Positions 33,726-45,900 of a stretch of DNA of 64,000 nt are shown here, piece after piece. The DNA is taken from positions 124,001 to 188,000 of the forward strand of contig VUYT01000022.1 of the NCBI GenBank assembly GCA_008802785.1, given 5' to 3'. Below the pieces are notes generated by a model. That model was given only the letters and a program-made list of their open reading frames with translations, ran no database searches and was not told the origin of the DNA. A program made the position numbers and the translations under genes. Every line of letters starts with the position of its first letter. The first letter of the stretch is position 1. This DNA is from Symmetrospora coprosmae. Taxonomy: Eukaryota > Basidiomycota > Cystobasidiomycetes > Symmetrosporaceae.

Positions 33726-35626
33726 ATGGCTTCCCAGCCGGGCCCCGGCGCTCCTCAGCAATATCGTCGCGACCTCGCAATCCTTCGAGACGACAGCTCT
33801 CGCGGTATCGCGAATCTTCCGGCACCTTCCATACCCTCCTCGTCTTTGTCCACGGAATATCCTCCACCTCTACACGTTCCTGGATCTGCAGGCGCCTGCA
33901 GCAACTGCCGGAGATATCACCGGAAATGCAACTACGCGAGGCCATGCAGCAATTGCATATCCACAGATCGCAGCAACACCTGTGCCGATCAGCTTACAGC
34001 CTACGAGACCCAGCGGTGGACTCCTTCAGCCGATGTCATCAAGGAACCTTCTGGCATCTTCGGCGAGAACGCGACGCCATGTCTCTCCCGGCCGTTGCGA
34101 GATCCGCTTCCGCTTCTGCCTCTCAACACACCCATATCTAGCGATCCTTTCGTCGGGCAATGCCTGCACTTGCCCGACCTACGTACAGCCGGATCAGATG
34201 GCAAGCTTCGACGCGCTCAACCCTCAACGCAAAAAGCCGGCATTGTCAGTGCTCAACCGCTCCCACTTCCCACACTGGCGCTATCATCGATAACTAGAGG
34301 TTCAGGCACATGCTCCAGCGCAAGCACAAGCACAAGCCTTGCAGAGAATCAGCCTGTAACGTGCATCCTGGGGACCAACATGAAGCTTGGACGAATCTCC
34401 GTAAGCCAGCTGTCTTCCGCCATTGTGCTCAGGACAACCACTGTGTGCGAGTGAAACCGAACTCATCTCTTCGTCTCTCCTTTGCGCAGGAGGAGAGCTT
34501 GCGCACTCTTGGCTATCATCCCCACGAGATGGTCACGCAGGCACTTTCCTCCTATCTTCCGGCTGCGGGTGAGTGGCTCCAAGTGACCACCCACCTTCTG
34601 CAGGCGACTAACGTACCTTGTCTGCCCCAGAACGGTCTAGGCTGGCACTCCTCGCAACGTAAGAAGTCTTCCGCCTAACGAGGTACATCTGAGTGACTGC
34701 TGCTGACAGCCTCCACGACCGTCCGCAGCCGTCTACTTCAGGGACCCTACAAAGCAGGTAGCCGACTCCCTGCAGGCCCGGTGGAGCTACAGAAGGTGCC
34801 ACTTGCCGAGCTTGCGCGGCCTATTTTCGGTGGCCTATCATTCTGTGCGTTGATGCAACTTCGCTAGCGCGTTGCCCTGTTCAACTGACTCGCCTCTTCG
34901 TCCTGTCCCATAGCCGACACCTTCAAGTTCCGCAAGCACACGAAGGCTTTTCTGCACTGCACAATCGAACTGCAGGTCGGTAGCTACTTCGGGCCCTTGC
35001 CAGAGCAAGCCATCGTTATCGCTACAATTACCCCTCTCAGCCAGAAGCTGCCACGAGCTCGCTCTGGCCCTGGTAGGCGAACTTCCACGACACTCGGAAC
35101 GCTCTTCGGTGAACGCCCTACGCTTGGCTTTGACACACGTGTATCCGGCATGTGTGCTGTGGCCCCTCAGCACGACAGATTGTCTGCGCTGCCAACGCTT
35201 CATCGGCCAGCATCACCCGCCGGCTCGCTCCCAACGCTCAGCTTCGGGACATCCAGCCCGCGCCTTCCGTCCTTCTCGCCCGAGCCGTTCGCAATGCTTG
35301 GAGAAGCAGGGCCTCCAAGCTTCGCACCTCTCGCATCAATGGCGCCCATCCGCGCCCCTTCGCCCTGCTCGTCGCGTCCATCCGCTACAACTCGGCACGC
35401 CGCTTCGTGGCCGACTTATCCGTCTCAGTCGACGTTCCGGCGAGCGGCCTCGCCTTCCCTCGCTTCGGCAATGAATCTCGATGTCAAGGTTGGCTCTGCT
35501 TCCGATTCGGTCTCAGGAGACTGGGGTCCAGCCCGACGCGGGTCCGTCTCCTCCCTCCTCTCTCCATCTCTGCCATCGCTCAATTCGTGGGCCGGACCCA
35601 CCCGCTACTACGACGAGACGCCCTAG
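33726..35626 (+). CDS. Zn2Cys6 transcription factor with a PAS-like domain
   Basis: This is a predicted nuclear DNA-binding regulator. Five exons (33726-34400, 34490-34568, 34631-34658, 34729-34844, 34914-35626) join in phase to about 536 aa. The zinc cluster is ACSNCRRYHRKCNYARPCSNC-like at residues 57-78, with a final Cys in SNTCAD, giving six cysteines in the C-x2-C...C...C-x2-C...C pattern. A PAS-like unit follows from about residue 215 (CILGTNMKLGRIS, then LGYHPHEMV, SYLP and later FKFRKHTKAFLHCTIELQ). The C-terminal 180 residues are Ser/Pro-rich. Exon 3 has only 28 nt. The target genes cannot be told from sequence. Confidence 0.85.
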
Positions 35627-36033
35627 AGATCAGACGCACGCGCCTCATGCGCTCTAGTGGATACACATTAGCACACCCCGAACTATCCCGTTTTATGTTG
35701 ATAAACGCAGCCCAAAGTGGGCACCGATAGCTGTTTGAGTTCGGGTCCTTCGCGCTCAGAGCACAATCAAAAGCGCAGTCCTCGCCCCGCATCGTTGTTT
35801 TAGTCTTAGCGATGAGAGCCGTCAGGGGCTCAGAGAGCCGTCACAGACTCATGGCGTCCAACGGAGAGGCAGAAGGCCTAGGCGCAGATGGCGCTCCACA
35901 CGTGTGATGACATTGAGGGCAACGCCCGCTTTTTCGATGCTTGTTGATAACTCACGCTCTATGCGCTGAACAGAAACTGATACGTAGATACTTGCTCGAA
36001 TAACCTGCTCGCCGTCATGCTTTTGCTTTACTA
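35627..36033. other. Intergenic region between convergent genes
   Basis: This 407-bp stretch holds the 3' ends of the convergent transcription factor (+) and vigilin (-) genes. No feature was recognised. Confidence 0.5.
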
Positions 36034-39000
36034 TCACCTGTTGGAGTCTCGCTGGCTCCTGCTCAACTCGGCAACAGCCTCGCGAGCCTTCTCGAGATTG
36101 TCGGGAGTGCCAAGGAAGATCACTTGAAAGGAGGACGACGACGCGTCAGATGAGGGCCGTATGCTGAGGCAGTCACCATCCCACTTACCAGAGTTGGCAC
36201 CCTGCCTACCCTCCACCTCGACAGACACACCGAGGGCGCGGAGCCTGTCAAGGCCGGAGCCCTGTCTTCCAACGACTGGGTAAGCGACGAGGCGAACATA
36301 TTGTCAGCTCAGCACTTAAGCCTGCAGCATACGTAAGGAGAATCGGCCTCACTGCGAGGCACAAGCGTCTGCGGAACGGTCAGGACGCCTCGGTGCGTCT
36401 CGTCTTTGCACCTCTCGAGGGCAGCATTGATCAGACCCTCCACACGGTCAACCTTTGCCTGGTCGGTGCCCTTGATGTTCCAGGGGATGTCCTCCGCGTC
36501 GCTGCCGCCCTCTCCGGCCAGAGCTGTAACCTCCCAGTGCATCCCATCATCCTCGGAATCGCCCGCATCCTCGTCAATCCGCGCAGCCTTGGCGGCACCG
36601 TTGACTGCAGGGGAAGATGCGCCCGGCGTGCGACCTCCAGCATTGCTAGGCGGCTTCACGTCGCCGTGGTCGATTCGGATACCACTGGGCAGGGTCCTGA
36701 AGAACTTGCCGCCCTGCGTGACGCGCGTGTGCAGGTGCGCAGGAACAGACACAGTCTTGATGATCGCATCGCTGTCATCTTGTCCGCCGGACCGCGGACC
36801 AGCACCACGCTGGCGGTTCGCACCGCCCTGTGCACCAGAGGGCGCTGCAGCAACGCGCTCCTTGATCTCCGCAGCAGCAGCCTCTGCCGCAGCCTGAGGT
36901 CCGATGATCTTGATGATGTCCGTTTCTGCGGCGTCACCCAGGTCGGCGCTGTTGACAACCTCCCCGGAACTCTTGAACTCTTGCCAGTTGCTGAGCACGA
37001 TCTTGACACCGTGCTTGCGCTGAAGCTCGTTGACACCTGCTCCACCACGGCCGATGAGTCGCGCATGCGATGTTTGCGGGACCGCGACACCATACACGAC
37101 CCGGTCCTTCAGTGTCGCCACAATCTTCTCAAGCTCGGTCTTGATCTGCGATGCAACAGCGCTCGGTGCACGGATGGTGACGAGGTCGTCTTCCTCGTTC
37201 GCGCGAGGGAAGCGGACCATTTGCCCACTGGCTCTGCCATCAGTCGGCCCGCCGCATCGTGCAATGAGCTCTTTGACTGCAAGGACGGAGTCGCGTCAGT
37301 CAGCTTCGACAGAAATGTTGACAATCAGGGGCAAGTACGCACTGTTCTTTCCGCCCTTGCCGATAATGTTGACGTGGAACTGCCGGGGAATCTGCATCTC
37401 CAGGGTGGCCTCGTCCTGAATTTCCGCGACAATCGCCTGGATCTGCTTCTTGGCGTTTGCAATGGCGGCTTTCGTGCCCTTGATGGTCATGGTGCCGTTG
37501 GCGGACGGGTTGCTTGCATCATTCTTGCTGACGTCGATCTCAGTGCCAGTCTCGTCCTGCAGCTCGCGAATGGCAACTCCGCCGCGCCCGAAGATCTTGG
37601 GCAGGGCACGCGCAGGAACGCTCAGGGTCGTCGACTGGTTGTTCTCCTTCTCGTACTCCATTAGCTCGACGAGCTCCTTCTTGGCTCCATCGGCGCCCTT
37701 CTTGCCGCCTCGGATCGTGATGACATCGTCTCGCTCGCCTTCCTCCGCTGCATTGGACCGAGGGAAGTTGATACGAACATCGTACTTTGTCTCAAGTCGC
37801 TGCACGTAGGTACCCTGCTTGCCGATAAGAGCACCTCGCTCAAGACCGGTAAGAAGAGGTACGGAGAGCGTCGTCTCGTCGGCCTGCAGAATAACGTTAT
37901 CTCCAATCAATACGGCACTAGGGAAGTGAGGGCAGCCAGCCAGGGTAGCCCACCAGCTGCTCGGTCTGCCTGAGGACGCGCTTCTTGGCCTCCTCGACAT
38001 TTTCTTTCCGCCCGACAATCCTGACGGTGCTCTTGCTGCTTGTCTTGCCAGCTGGTTTCTTGGACTTAACCGTCATGCCATCTGTAGCAGAGCCGGGTGC
38101 AGAGTCGCCAAAGTCGATCCGGACACCCAGGTCCTCCTTGAGCTTCGTAACACCTGCTCCGCCCTTTCCGACGATGTGGGCGACAAAGCGATGCTCAATG
38201 TCGAACTCAGCGGTCTGTATACGAGCGAAAATGTGAGGTCAGCAGGGAACCTAAAAGTCCGTGAGCGGCTCGAGACCCACGTAGCCGTTGACGATCTCGT
38301 CGTTCTTGGCCTCTTCAGCGATCCTTTCAATCTCCTTCGCCAACTTCTTGACCTCTTCGCTGGGGCCTCGGATAACGATCTCGTCCTCGTCCGACGCACT
38401 TCCTTTGGCCTTCTTTTCGGCACCACTGCCGGCAGGCGAGGAACCGAATCGGACATTGACCAGTCGCTCTTCGCCGGTGCCGATCAGCGCGTTCAGCGTG
38501 GTTCCCGACGGGCCAATGATGAAGCGGTGTAGTTTGCTGGGGACCCTGAGCGTCTGGCTAGTGATGTCCGCGGCCTCCTTTGCGAGCTTGAGAATCTCGT
38601 CCTTGACCTCTCCCAACACTCTGGCGGACGAGGAGTGGTCCTGCCCGACGAAGACGAGGAGGATGTTCTTAGCGTCCTCACTGTCTGACGGTGTCGACTG
38701 GGGCGGAAAGACGACCTGGACGCTGTTCTTTTCCTCGAAGCTCGAGATGCGGTTGCCCTTGCGCCCGATGAGGAAGCGGTGGACGAGCGGGTCGACCTCA
38801 ACAGACGCGAAAACGGACGGTGCGAGCGGCTTGAGCACCTCGAGCACCTTCTTGCGCGCGGCGCCCATGGCCTCCTGCGGGCCTTTCGGGCCCTGCGTCG
38901 CGACAATGTCGATAGTCGAGTGCGAGTCTATGCTGCGCGGGATGAAGATCTGGACGCCTTCCTCGTCGGCCACTTTGCGGAGCTTGGCCTTGGCGAGCAG

Positions 39001-40761
39001 GTAGCGTGCGACCTGCTTGGTGTAGCCCGCTGGGGTGTTGATGCCGTGTATGGTGGCGAGGTCGACAGTGTCGACAGCGGCCGCGTTGGCCTTCGCCATG
39101 ACGAGCTGGAGGGCCTCGACGAGCTTGGCAGACGGCCCGCGAATCGTAATCTGGTCCGTCGGGTTGGACGCTGGCGGGACCTCGATGGCGCACCCTGTGT
39201 CGTGCAGGATCTGGTCCGAGACGGGCGGGAGAATGAAGCGGTGCTGCCGCTTGCTAAGCGTCATGACGAGCGTCTGCGTCGTGCGCGTCAACTCGTCCGC
39301 CGCTGCGGCGAGCGCCTCCACTGCACGAGTGACGGCCTCGCGGTCGCCCGTGAGGGTGATCGAGTTGTCTCTCTGGCTCGTCTCTGCGCCGTCGCCGCCC
39401 TCTGCACCGTCTGTCGATGCGCCTGCATCGTTCGCACTCGCACCTCGCCCACCGCCTGCGCGGAATTTCCAGACAGGCGGGATGCGGATGTCGACGCTCC
39501 CGGCGTCTTCCTCCGAGACAAGCTCGCCCCTGCTCAGCTTGGCCGAGAGGAGGTGGTACAGCTCGTGCGAGATGGTCGAGACCTTTGTCGAGAGGCGCGA
39601 CGTCCGCTCGTTGACTATAGCTAGGATGCGCTGCTTGGCTGCCTGCACCGATGGGTGATTGCCGTACAGCGTGATTGGGATGAGCGGGTCTTCAGTCTCG
39701 CCGTCCTCCCCGCCGTCCTCCCCGGTGGCCGGACCGTCAGAGGGCGCAGGGCCTCCTTGTACACCATCTCTCGGGATCTGGATGTTGACGCCAGTCTCTT
39801 CCGTGATGGTCTTCAGGGTGCGGCCTGAAAGGGTGGTGAAGGGTGGATGGTTAGCCAGTTCAATATCCTAGCTTCTGCTGCCCTGGGACTATAAGCGGAC
39901 CCACCCTTTGCTCCAATGATGAACGGCTTGGTACTAGCGGGGACCTGCAGAGTCTCGGTGACCTGGCAGGTGGTGCTCACGCACCCGTCAGCGCCCGAAT
40001 GCATGCGGTGCTCGGTAGAGAAGGACGACAGCCCTGGAACGCACTTTCTTGACGATCCTGCTCATGAGGTCGCGCTTCACCCTGTCAATGTCCTGCTGTC
40101 TCTGAGCGCGCAAGAGGAAGGTGGTGGTTCCCTTTGCGGTGCTGGAGCTCGAGTCGATCCTGACGCCGTTGTAATTTGCGACGAGGAGATTGATGACGCC
40201 TCCGAGCGTTGTGGGGTCCGCGGGTGCATTGGAGAAGCCAGACCGCTGTGTCTGCGGGGTCGGGTTGACGTTGATGCTCGCCGAGGGGAGGGTGAGCGTC
40301 TCTGTGAAGCTAGGCACGGCCGGAGCAGGGGCCGCAGCCGCAGCTGCTGCCGCCCTGGACCTGGCTGCCCCGCCCCACCCGCCTGCGACGGCTTTGCCCT
40401 TGCCAGGAGGGGCGGACGGTGCGCCCAGGGACGGGAACAGGTCCTCATCGCCCAGGTCGAGGTTGGACGCTTTGTTGCTGCCGCCCTTCTTTCCGCTGCT
40501 GCCGCCGGGGGCTGAGCTGGACGAGGCCACGGCGTCTGCGCCGTTCTCGCCATCCTGATCCTCCTGGCCAGCATCGGCCTGCCCGTGGATCTGCTCGAGC
40601 GCAGCCGCAGCAGACGTCGATGACGATGGCCCTCCTGCGGCGCCGCTGCCACTGCCTACGATGCTGGCCGTGGTGCTGGTGCCGTTGGCTGGTGCTGCAT
40701 GGCCCTGAGGGGCTCCAGCTGCCGACGGGGCGAACAGGGACGGGAAGTCTGACTCTGCCAT
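36034..40761 (-). CDS. SCP160: Vigilin / Scp160-type multi-KH RNA-binding protein
   Basis: This cytoplasmic RNA-binding protein of the polysome- and ER-associated vigilin family is built from tandem KH domains. Eight exons (40761-40045, 39962-39905, 39824-38281, 38214-37954, 37883-37343, 37276-36353, 36275-36189, 36122-36034) close in phase to about 1406 aa. The first 200 residues are low-complexity, with two similar FPSL words (DFPSLFAPS, LFPSLGAPS). I count about twelve KH units. Clear GxxG loops are GAKG, GRKG, GPSG, GKGG, GKQG, GRGG, GKGG, GRGG and GRQG; others have lost it (HRFILPPVSDQ, HTRVTQGGKF). Such decayed KH units are normal in vigilins. The start is the ATG before AESDFPSLF. Confidence 0.95.
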
Positions 40762-41553
40762 GGTTGCACGCTGGACTGGTAGGCGGTAGGCGATTGTATC
40801 GAGATCAAGTAAACGGGATGCGGGAAGGACCGACGGTGGTGATTGTATATTGGGTTGGTTGGAGGAGGCCAAGGGGGAGGGAGCCCTGCCTCACCTTGCC
40901 CGGCTCACCCTCGCGGCTACGGGCAGTGACAGCCAGGCACAGGTGCAGGGAGAGACCGGGCGGCCAGACATGCACATGGGTACAGTGTTGGCTGCAGAGA
41001 GAACAACGTGCATCCATCCAGCAACGCACAACTATTGTCCACTGACGGCCTCAGCTGCTTTGCCTATCCATTCCGGCCCCGCTCGCCCTCACACCCGCGT
41101 CCTGCCCTTGCCACCTGCGCTCGCTCGCATGATCCCGTCACCAAGCACCCGTACGCAGCCAACATCGGCAAGGCTTGGAGCTGGAGCTGGCGATTGGATA
41201 TCCACATAACCGTTAAGCTCCAGTACTCGTCATCGCCGTTCCTCGTCAGAGCCGCTTCTCGGCTCGATTGACCGACTGCAGCAGGCCACGACCGCCGTCC
41301 TGCCGCCCGCATACTTTTTGGTCTCTGCACGACATCACCATCATTGCTTGCACAGACATAGCCAGCTGGTACGGTAGGCTGAAACGCCTCCTGTCGCATC
41401 GCAGGGAGGCGTCCACACAGGCTGCTCTGACGCCGCCGCTTTCACCGTTTGCCTTGGCCGGGAGCAGACAGGCAATTCCAAGAACACCACCTCGACAACA
41501 CGCGCAAAGGCAACCACACCACCTCGGCAAGATCAGATTAGGCAGAAAGCGCA
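40762..41553. other. Divergent promoter region, vigilin / TIM17
   Basis: This 792-bp stretch separates divergent starts. It probably contains both promoters and leaders. Pyrimidine-rich tracts precede TIM17. No gene, RNA or repeat was recognised. Confidence 0.5.
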
Positions 41554-42611
41554 ATGTCGAGGCACGATCACACCCGCGAACCATGTCCCTACGTCATTCT
41601 CAGTACGTCCTGCATGGATCCGCTGCCTCCAGCGGGCTTTCTTTGACAGCACATGAGCCGCGCTGACGCACGACCGCATCTCTCTCTTTGTTGCGGGCGC
41701 ACAGATGACTTGTCAGTGCCGGCCGACTTGACGCTTTCTCCGCACCGGACTGGCAGAAGGCAAGGATCCCTAGCTGACGCTGGCTGTATACCGCACTCCT
41801 CTCGACAGCGGCGGAGCTTTCGCGATGGGAGCCGTAGGCGGCACGGTGTGGCACTCCATCAAGGGAGCCCGGAATTCGCCTAGGGTGCGTCACAGCTCCT
41901 TCGCGTAGAGCAGTAGGACGCGAGGAGAAGACTGATGTATCCTGCCTGTTGCGGGCCTGCCTGGCAGGGAGACCGCTGGATCGGCGCCATCTCGGCAGTG
42001 AAAGCGCGTGCACCCGTGCTTGGAGGCAATGTGAGTCCGGCCGCTTCGTGCGACTTGGATAAAACACATTGCGAGAGGTCGCGTTGACTTACCGCTCGCT
42101 TCATCGCGCTGCAGTTCGGGATCTGGGGAGGCATGTTCTCGTGGGTACCCGTGACTTCAACCTGTCTGCCCGGACTGTCAGAGCTAAAGCGGTCCCCTTC
42201 CTGTGATACACAGAACATTTGACTGCGCCGTCAAGGGCTACCGGTGCGCTCTGGCTCCGCTCCGCTCGCCTCAGAGAGTACGGCTGACCCTGGCTGTCCT
42301 CTCCCCTTTGCAGGCAGAAGGAAGATCCCTGGAACGCCATCATCTCTGGTTTCCTCACAGGAGGCTGTTTGGCTGCTCGAGGCGGTCCGCAAATGATCAT
42401 CTCGTCGGGCATCGCTTGCGGCGTGCTGCTGGGCGTCATCGAGGGCGTCGGAGTGCTCATGCAGAGAATGATGGCCGAGACGCAGAGGCCAGTCGCGCCG
42501 ATGGTGGGTCCGACCGCATAACGTCCTACGCTTTCGTAGAGAGCACAGGCTGACGGGACCCTGTGCGTCACTCAGCTCCCACCGCCAGAGGGAGCCGTTC
42601 AGACGCAGTAG
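41554..42611 (+). CDS. TIM17: Mitochondrial import translocase subunit Tim17
   Basis: This is a core subunit of the TIM23 presequence translocase in the mitochondrial inner membrane. Eight exons (41554-41602, 41705-41711, 41809-41884, 41968-42030, 42115-42140, 42214-42243, 42314-42503, 42576-42611) give 158 aa, the normal size. The sequence reads [92 protein letters not shown] and [16 protein letters not shown], covering the four membrane segments. Exon 2 has only seven nucleotides and supplies the ND of VILNDFGGAF. All joins are in phase. The PQM stretch after ARGG resembles animal rather than budding-yeast Tim17. Confidence 0.95.
41705..41711 (+). other. 7-nt microexon of TIM17
   Basis: ATGACTT lies between the acceptor GCGCACAG and the donor GTCAGT. 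With one nt from exon 1 and one from exon 3 it encodes Asn-Asp-Phe of the conserved VILNDFGGAF. Without it the frames of exons 1 and 3 do not match. Confidence 0.85.
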
Positions 42612-42996
42612 GAAGCCCCGCAGTCAGTCTGGCCTCCACAACACGCATACAACCCTACCCCACTCAGCTTCACTCAACATGCACACGCAGTCTCTGCATC
42701 ATATGATAGGAAGATACCCTTCGTCCCTGCTGAAGGCGCCCAGCGGCTGTCTCAGCAGGCCCGTCCGGGATGGCCGATGGGCGGCCCTGTAAATCTAGTT
42801 GCGTCCGCTCGCTCGCAGTGTATCGAATAAGCAGACACATGCAAGGCAGTATCCTGCTTCTGTTCTCTCCTGAAGAATATCTTTCGTTTTGTGCTGCTCC
42901 CTGCCTCAGCTTCTGTCGCGCGCGCGGGCTCTCACCCTCCGGCTCTCTGCGCTACATGCAAGAAAGAAGAGGCAGCACGCAACCCCGCGCACACAG
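42612..42996. other. Intergenic region upstream of the flippase gene
   Basis: This 385-bp stretch lies between tandem plus-strand genes. An open frame continues upstream of the flippase ATG but without conserved residues. It is presumed promoter and 5' leader. Confidence 0.5.
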
Positions 42997-45900
42997 ATGG
43001 CGTCGTATGCCATAGGAGACGAGTCGGACGACGAGTTTGACTCGCAGAACCGCGCTGCTGCTGCCTTCACGTCGCGGAGTCGCGCACCCGCAGCAGCAGC
43101 AGCAGCACCGACAGCGGGGCCAAGCAGCGGCGTGACTGTGACTGCAGGAGGAGGAGGAGGAGCAGCAGCACGGCAGCCGCATCAATACGTCGAGGATGAC
43201 GCAAATCCCTTTGGCGACAATGGCTATGGACAGCAGTCAGGGTCCTCCAGCCGTCATCATGCGGCGCGGAGCAGCAACAGGGACAGCGCGCGATACGACA
43301 ACCAGTCGCCCCTGATGCACCTCGACGACAGCGATGGGATGGACTACTCGGGCGGGAAGAGCGCAAACCCACAGGGGACAGCGAGCGATACGAGGAGCGG
43401 GCCTGGGCTGTACGGCGGGCCGGGTGGGAACAACAGCCGATACGACGTTTACGATGAGTGGGTGCCGCCGCCGTGGTGGTCGTCCGGTGCAGCGTGACCG
43501 CTCGCGCATGAAGCGGGACCGCACTGACTTTACTTTACTATTGCTGCGTGCGCTCGCGACTTTTGTGCCGCACAGCGACAACGACGATCTGTTCGAGGAC
43601 GACACGCCCAAGAAGCGCGCGTCTTCGGTGTTCGGGCGCGACGATGACAGTGGCGGCGGGATACTACGGCCGAACGCGCTGCCCTACCAGGGCGGCGGTA
43701 GCACGGCGTACAACGACTCGCTCGAGGGCGACCTTCCGCGGCAGAGCACGCTCTCGTACGGCGCGCCGAGCACGCACGGGCGAGCGCCAATCAAGTCGCT
43801 GACGGGGACGCCCGGGTTCGACTTTGACGAGGACGACGAGGAGCAGCTGCGGGAGAGGCAGGGCGCAGCCAGTCGCGCGAGTGGGAAGATCAAAGAGTCC
43901 TCGAGCAGGCTGTGGGACCAGATGCGCGACGCCGTTGGCCTCGGCAAGCCGAAGGAGCTTGGAGGAGAACGGACAATATACATCAACGACCCGCCGGCAA
44001 ACGCGCAGTACCGCTACATGAACAACTACGTCTCGACTGGGAAATACAACCTCATCACCTTCATTCCAAAGTTCCTGGCAGGTCAGTCTGGCGAGCGAGC
44101 GAATTAGCGAGCGAGCAGGAGATATATTGCAGGGCAGCCCCATCGCGAGTGATGCTAATGCGCGCGCGCGTGTGACGGCCTTTCCCTCTTGCAGAACAAT
44201 TCAGCAAGTACGCCAACGTCTTCTTCCTCTTCACGGCCGCCATCATGCAGATCCCCGGCGTGTCGCCCACGAACCGATACACGACTGTCCTACCCTTGAC
44301 GCTCGTCTTGCTTGTGGCTGCGGTGAAGGAGATCCAGGAAGATTTCAAGCGGCATCAGTCGGACCGGGAGCTGAATGCGCGGGAAGCGAAGGTGCTGGTG
44401 GGCAGCCAATTCACCGTGAAAGCGTGGCGCAACATCCGCGTCGGCGACATCATCCGGCTCGAGTCCAATGACTTCTTCCCAGCGGACCTGATACTCCTCT
44501 CTTCGTCCGAGCCAGAAGGCCTCTGTTACATCGAGACGTCCAACCTCGACGGCGAGACAAATCTCAAGATCAAGCAATCCAACCCAGCCACGACAGATCT
44601 CACAACCCCGCCCGCCGCATCCGGGCTGCAGGGCTATCTCCGCTCAGAACAGCCAAACAATTCGCTATACACGTATGAAGGCACCCTTGTCATGAAGGGC
44701 AAGGAGATCCCGCTTGATCCAAGCCAGATGTTGCTCAGAGGGGCCCAGCTTCGCAATACTGCGTGGATGTACGGCCTCGTTGTCTTTACTGGCCATGAGA
44801 CCAAGCTTATGCGGAACGCCACGTGGGTTTCATCAAGGCATCCAGCATACCAGTCTTGGTGGCGATGCGCTTGCTGATGAAGCCTTGACGTGACCTCGCA
44901 GAGCCACGCCCATCAAGCGGACAGCGGTCGAGAAGATGGTCAACACGCAGATCCTGTTCCTCTTTGCCATTCTTCTCGCACTCTCGATAGGCTCCTCAAT
45001 AGGCACCACCGTGCGGACGGTGAGCACCTGAACCTCGTCGATTGTGCGTAGGATGGCTGAGTCTGAAATCGAGGCATCTCTCAGTACACGTACGGCGGCG
45101 AGATGTGGTATGTCGATCTCGAATCGCAAGGCAACAAGGTCAGAGCATTCGTCGAGGACATTTTGACGTTCATCATTCTCTACAACAACCTCATCCCGAT
45201 ATCGTGAGTGCGCCTTCACGAAGTGCGGCGCGAGCCTCTCGCTGACATCGTACGACGCCACGTGTTGCAGACTGATAGTCACGATGGAGGTCGTCAAGTT
45301 CCAGCAAGCCATTCTCATCAACTCCGATCTAGACATGTATTACGCGCCCACAGACACGCCTGCACTGTGTCGAACATCGAGTCTGGTGGAGGAGCTCGGA
45401 CAGATCGAGTACATCTTCTCGGACAAGACGGGCACACTCACGCAGAACGTGATGATCTTCCGCGAATGCACGATAGCAGGGGTGCAGTACGCTGAAAAGG
45501 TGGACGACTCGCGGAAAGGGGAAGTGCTGGAGTTCACCGATCTGCGCGTCAACACCGCCAATGCAGAGATGGGCCACGTCATCCGCGAGTTCCTCACCCT
45601 CCTCGCTACATGCCACACCGTCATCCCGGAACAGAAGGACGGCAAGATCACGTACCAGGCGTCGTCGCCAGACGAAGCTGCGCTTGTGCAGGGCGCCGAA
45701 ATGCTTGGCTATCAGTTCGTCACGCGAAAACCGACGACCATCACCGTTGACATTGATGGGCAGAAGAAAGATTTCGAAGTGCTCAATATCTGCGAGTTCA
45801 ACTCGACCCGCAAACGCATGAGCGCCATCATTCGTGGGCCAGATGGGAAGATCAAGATATACTGCAAGGGCGCAGATACAGTCATTTTAGAGCGCTTGGC

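Noticed and set aside
36353-39824. KH units without a GxxG loop in vigilin read as damage
   Set aside because: Vigilin-family proteins normally carry several diverged KH units, and the frame is open throughout.
42314-42503. Apparent loss of the GGWRxxRN motif in Tim17
   Set aside because: Animal Tim17 also has a GP-type sequence at this place, so this is normal variation, not loss.
44158-44174. CG-rich run as a Z-DNA or regulatory repeat
   Set aside because: It is a short run inside an intron of the flippase gene, with no sign of function.
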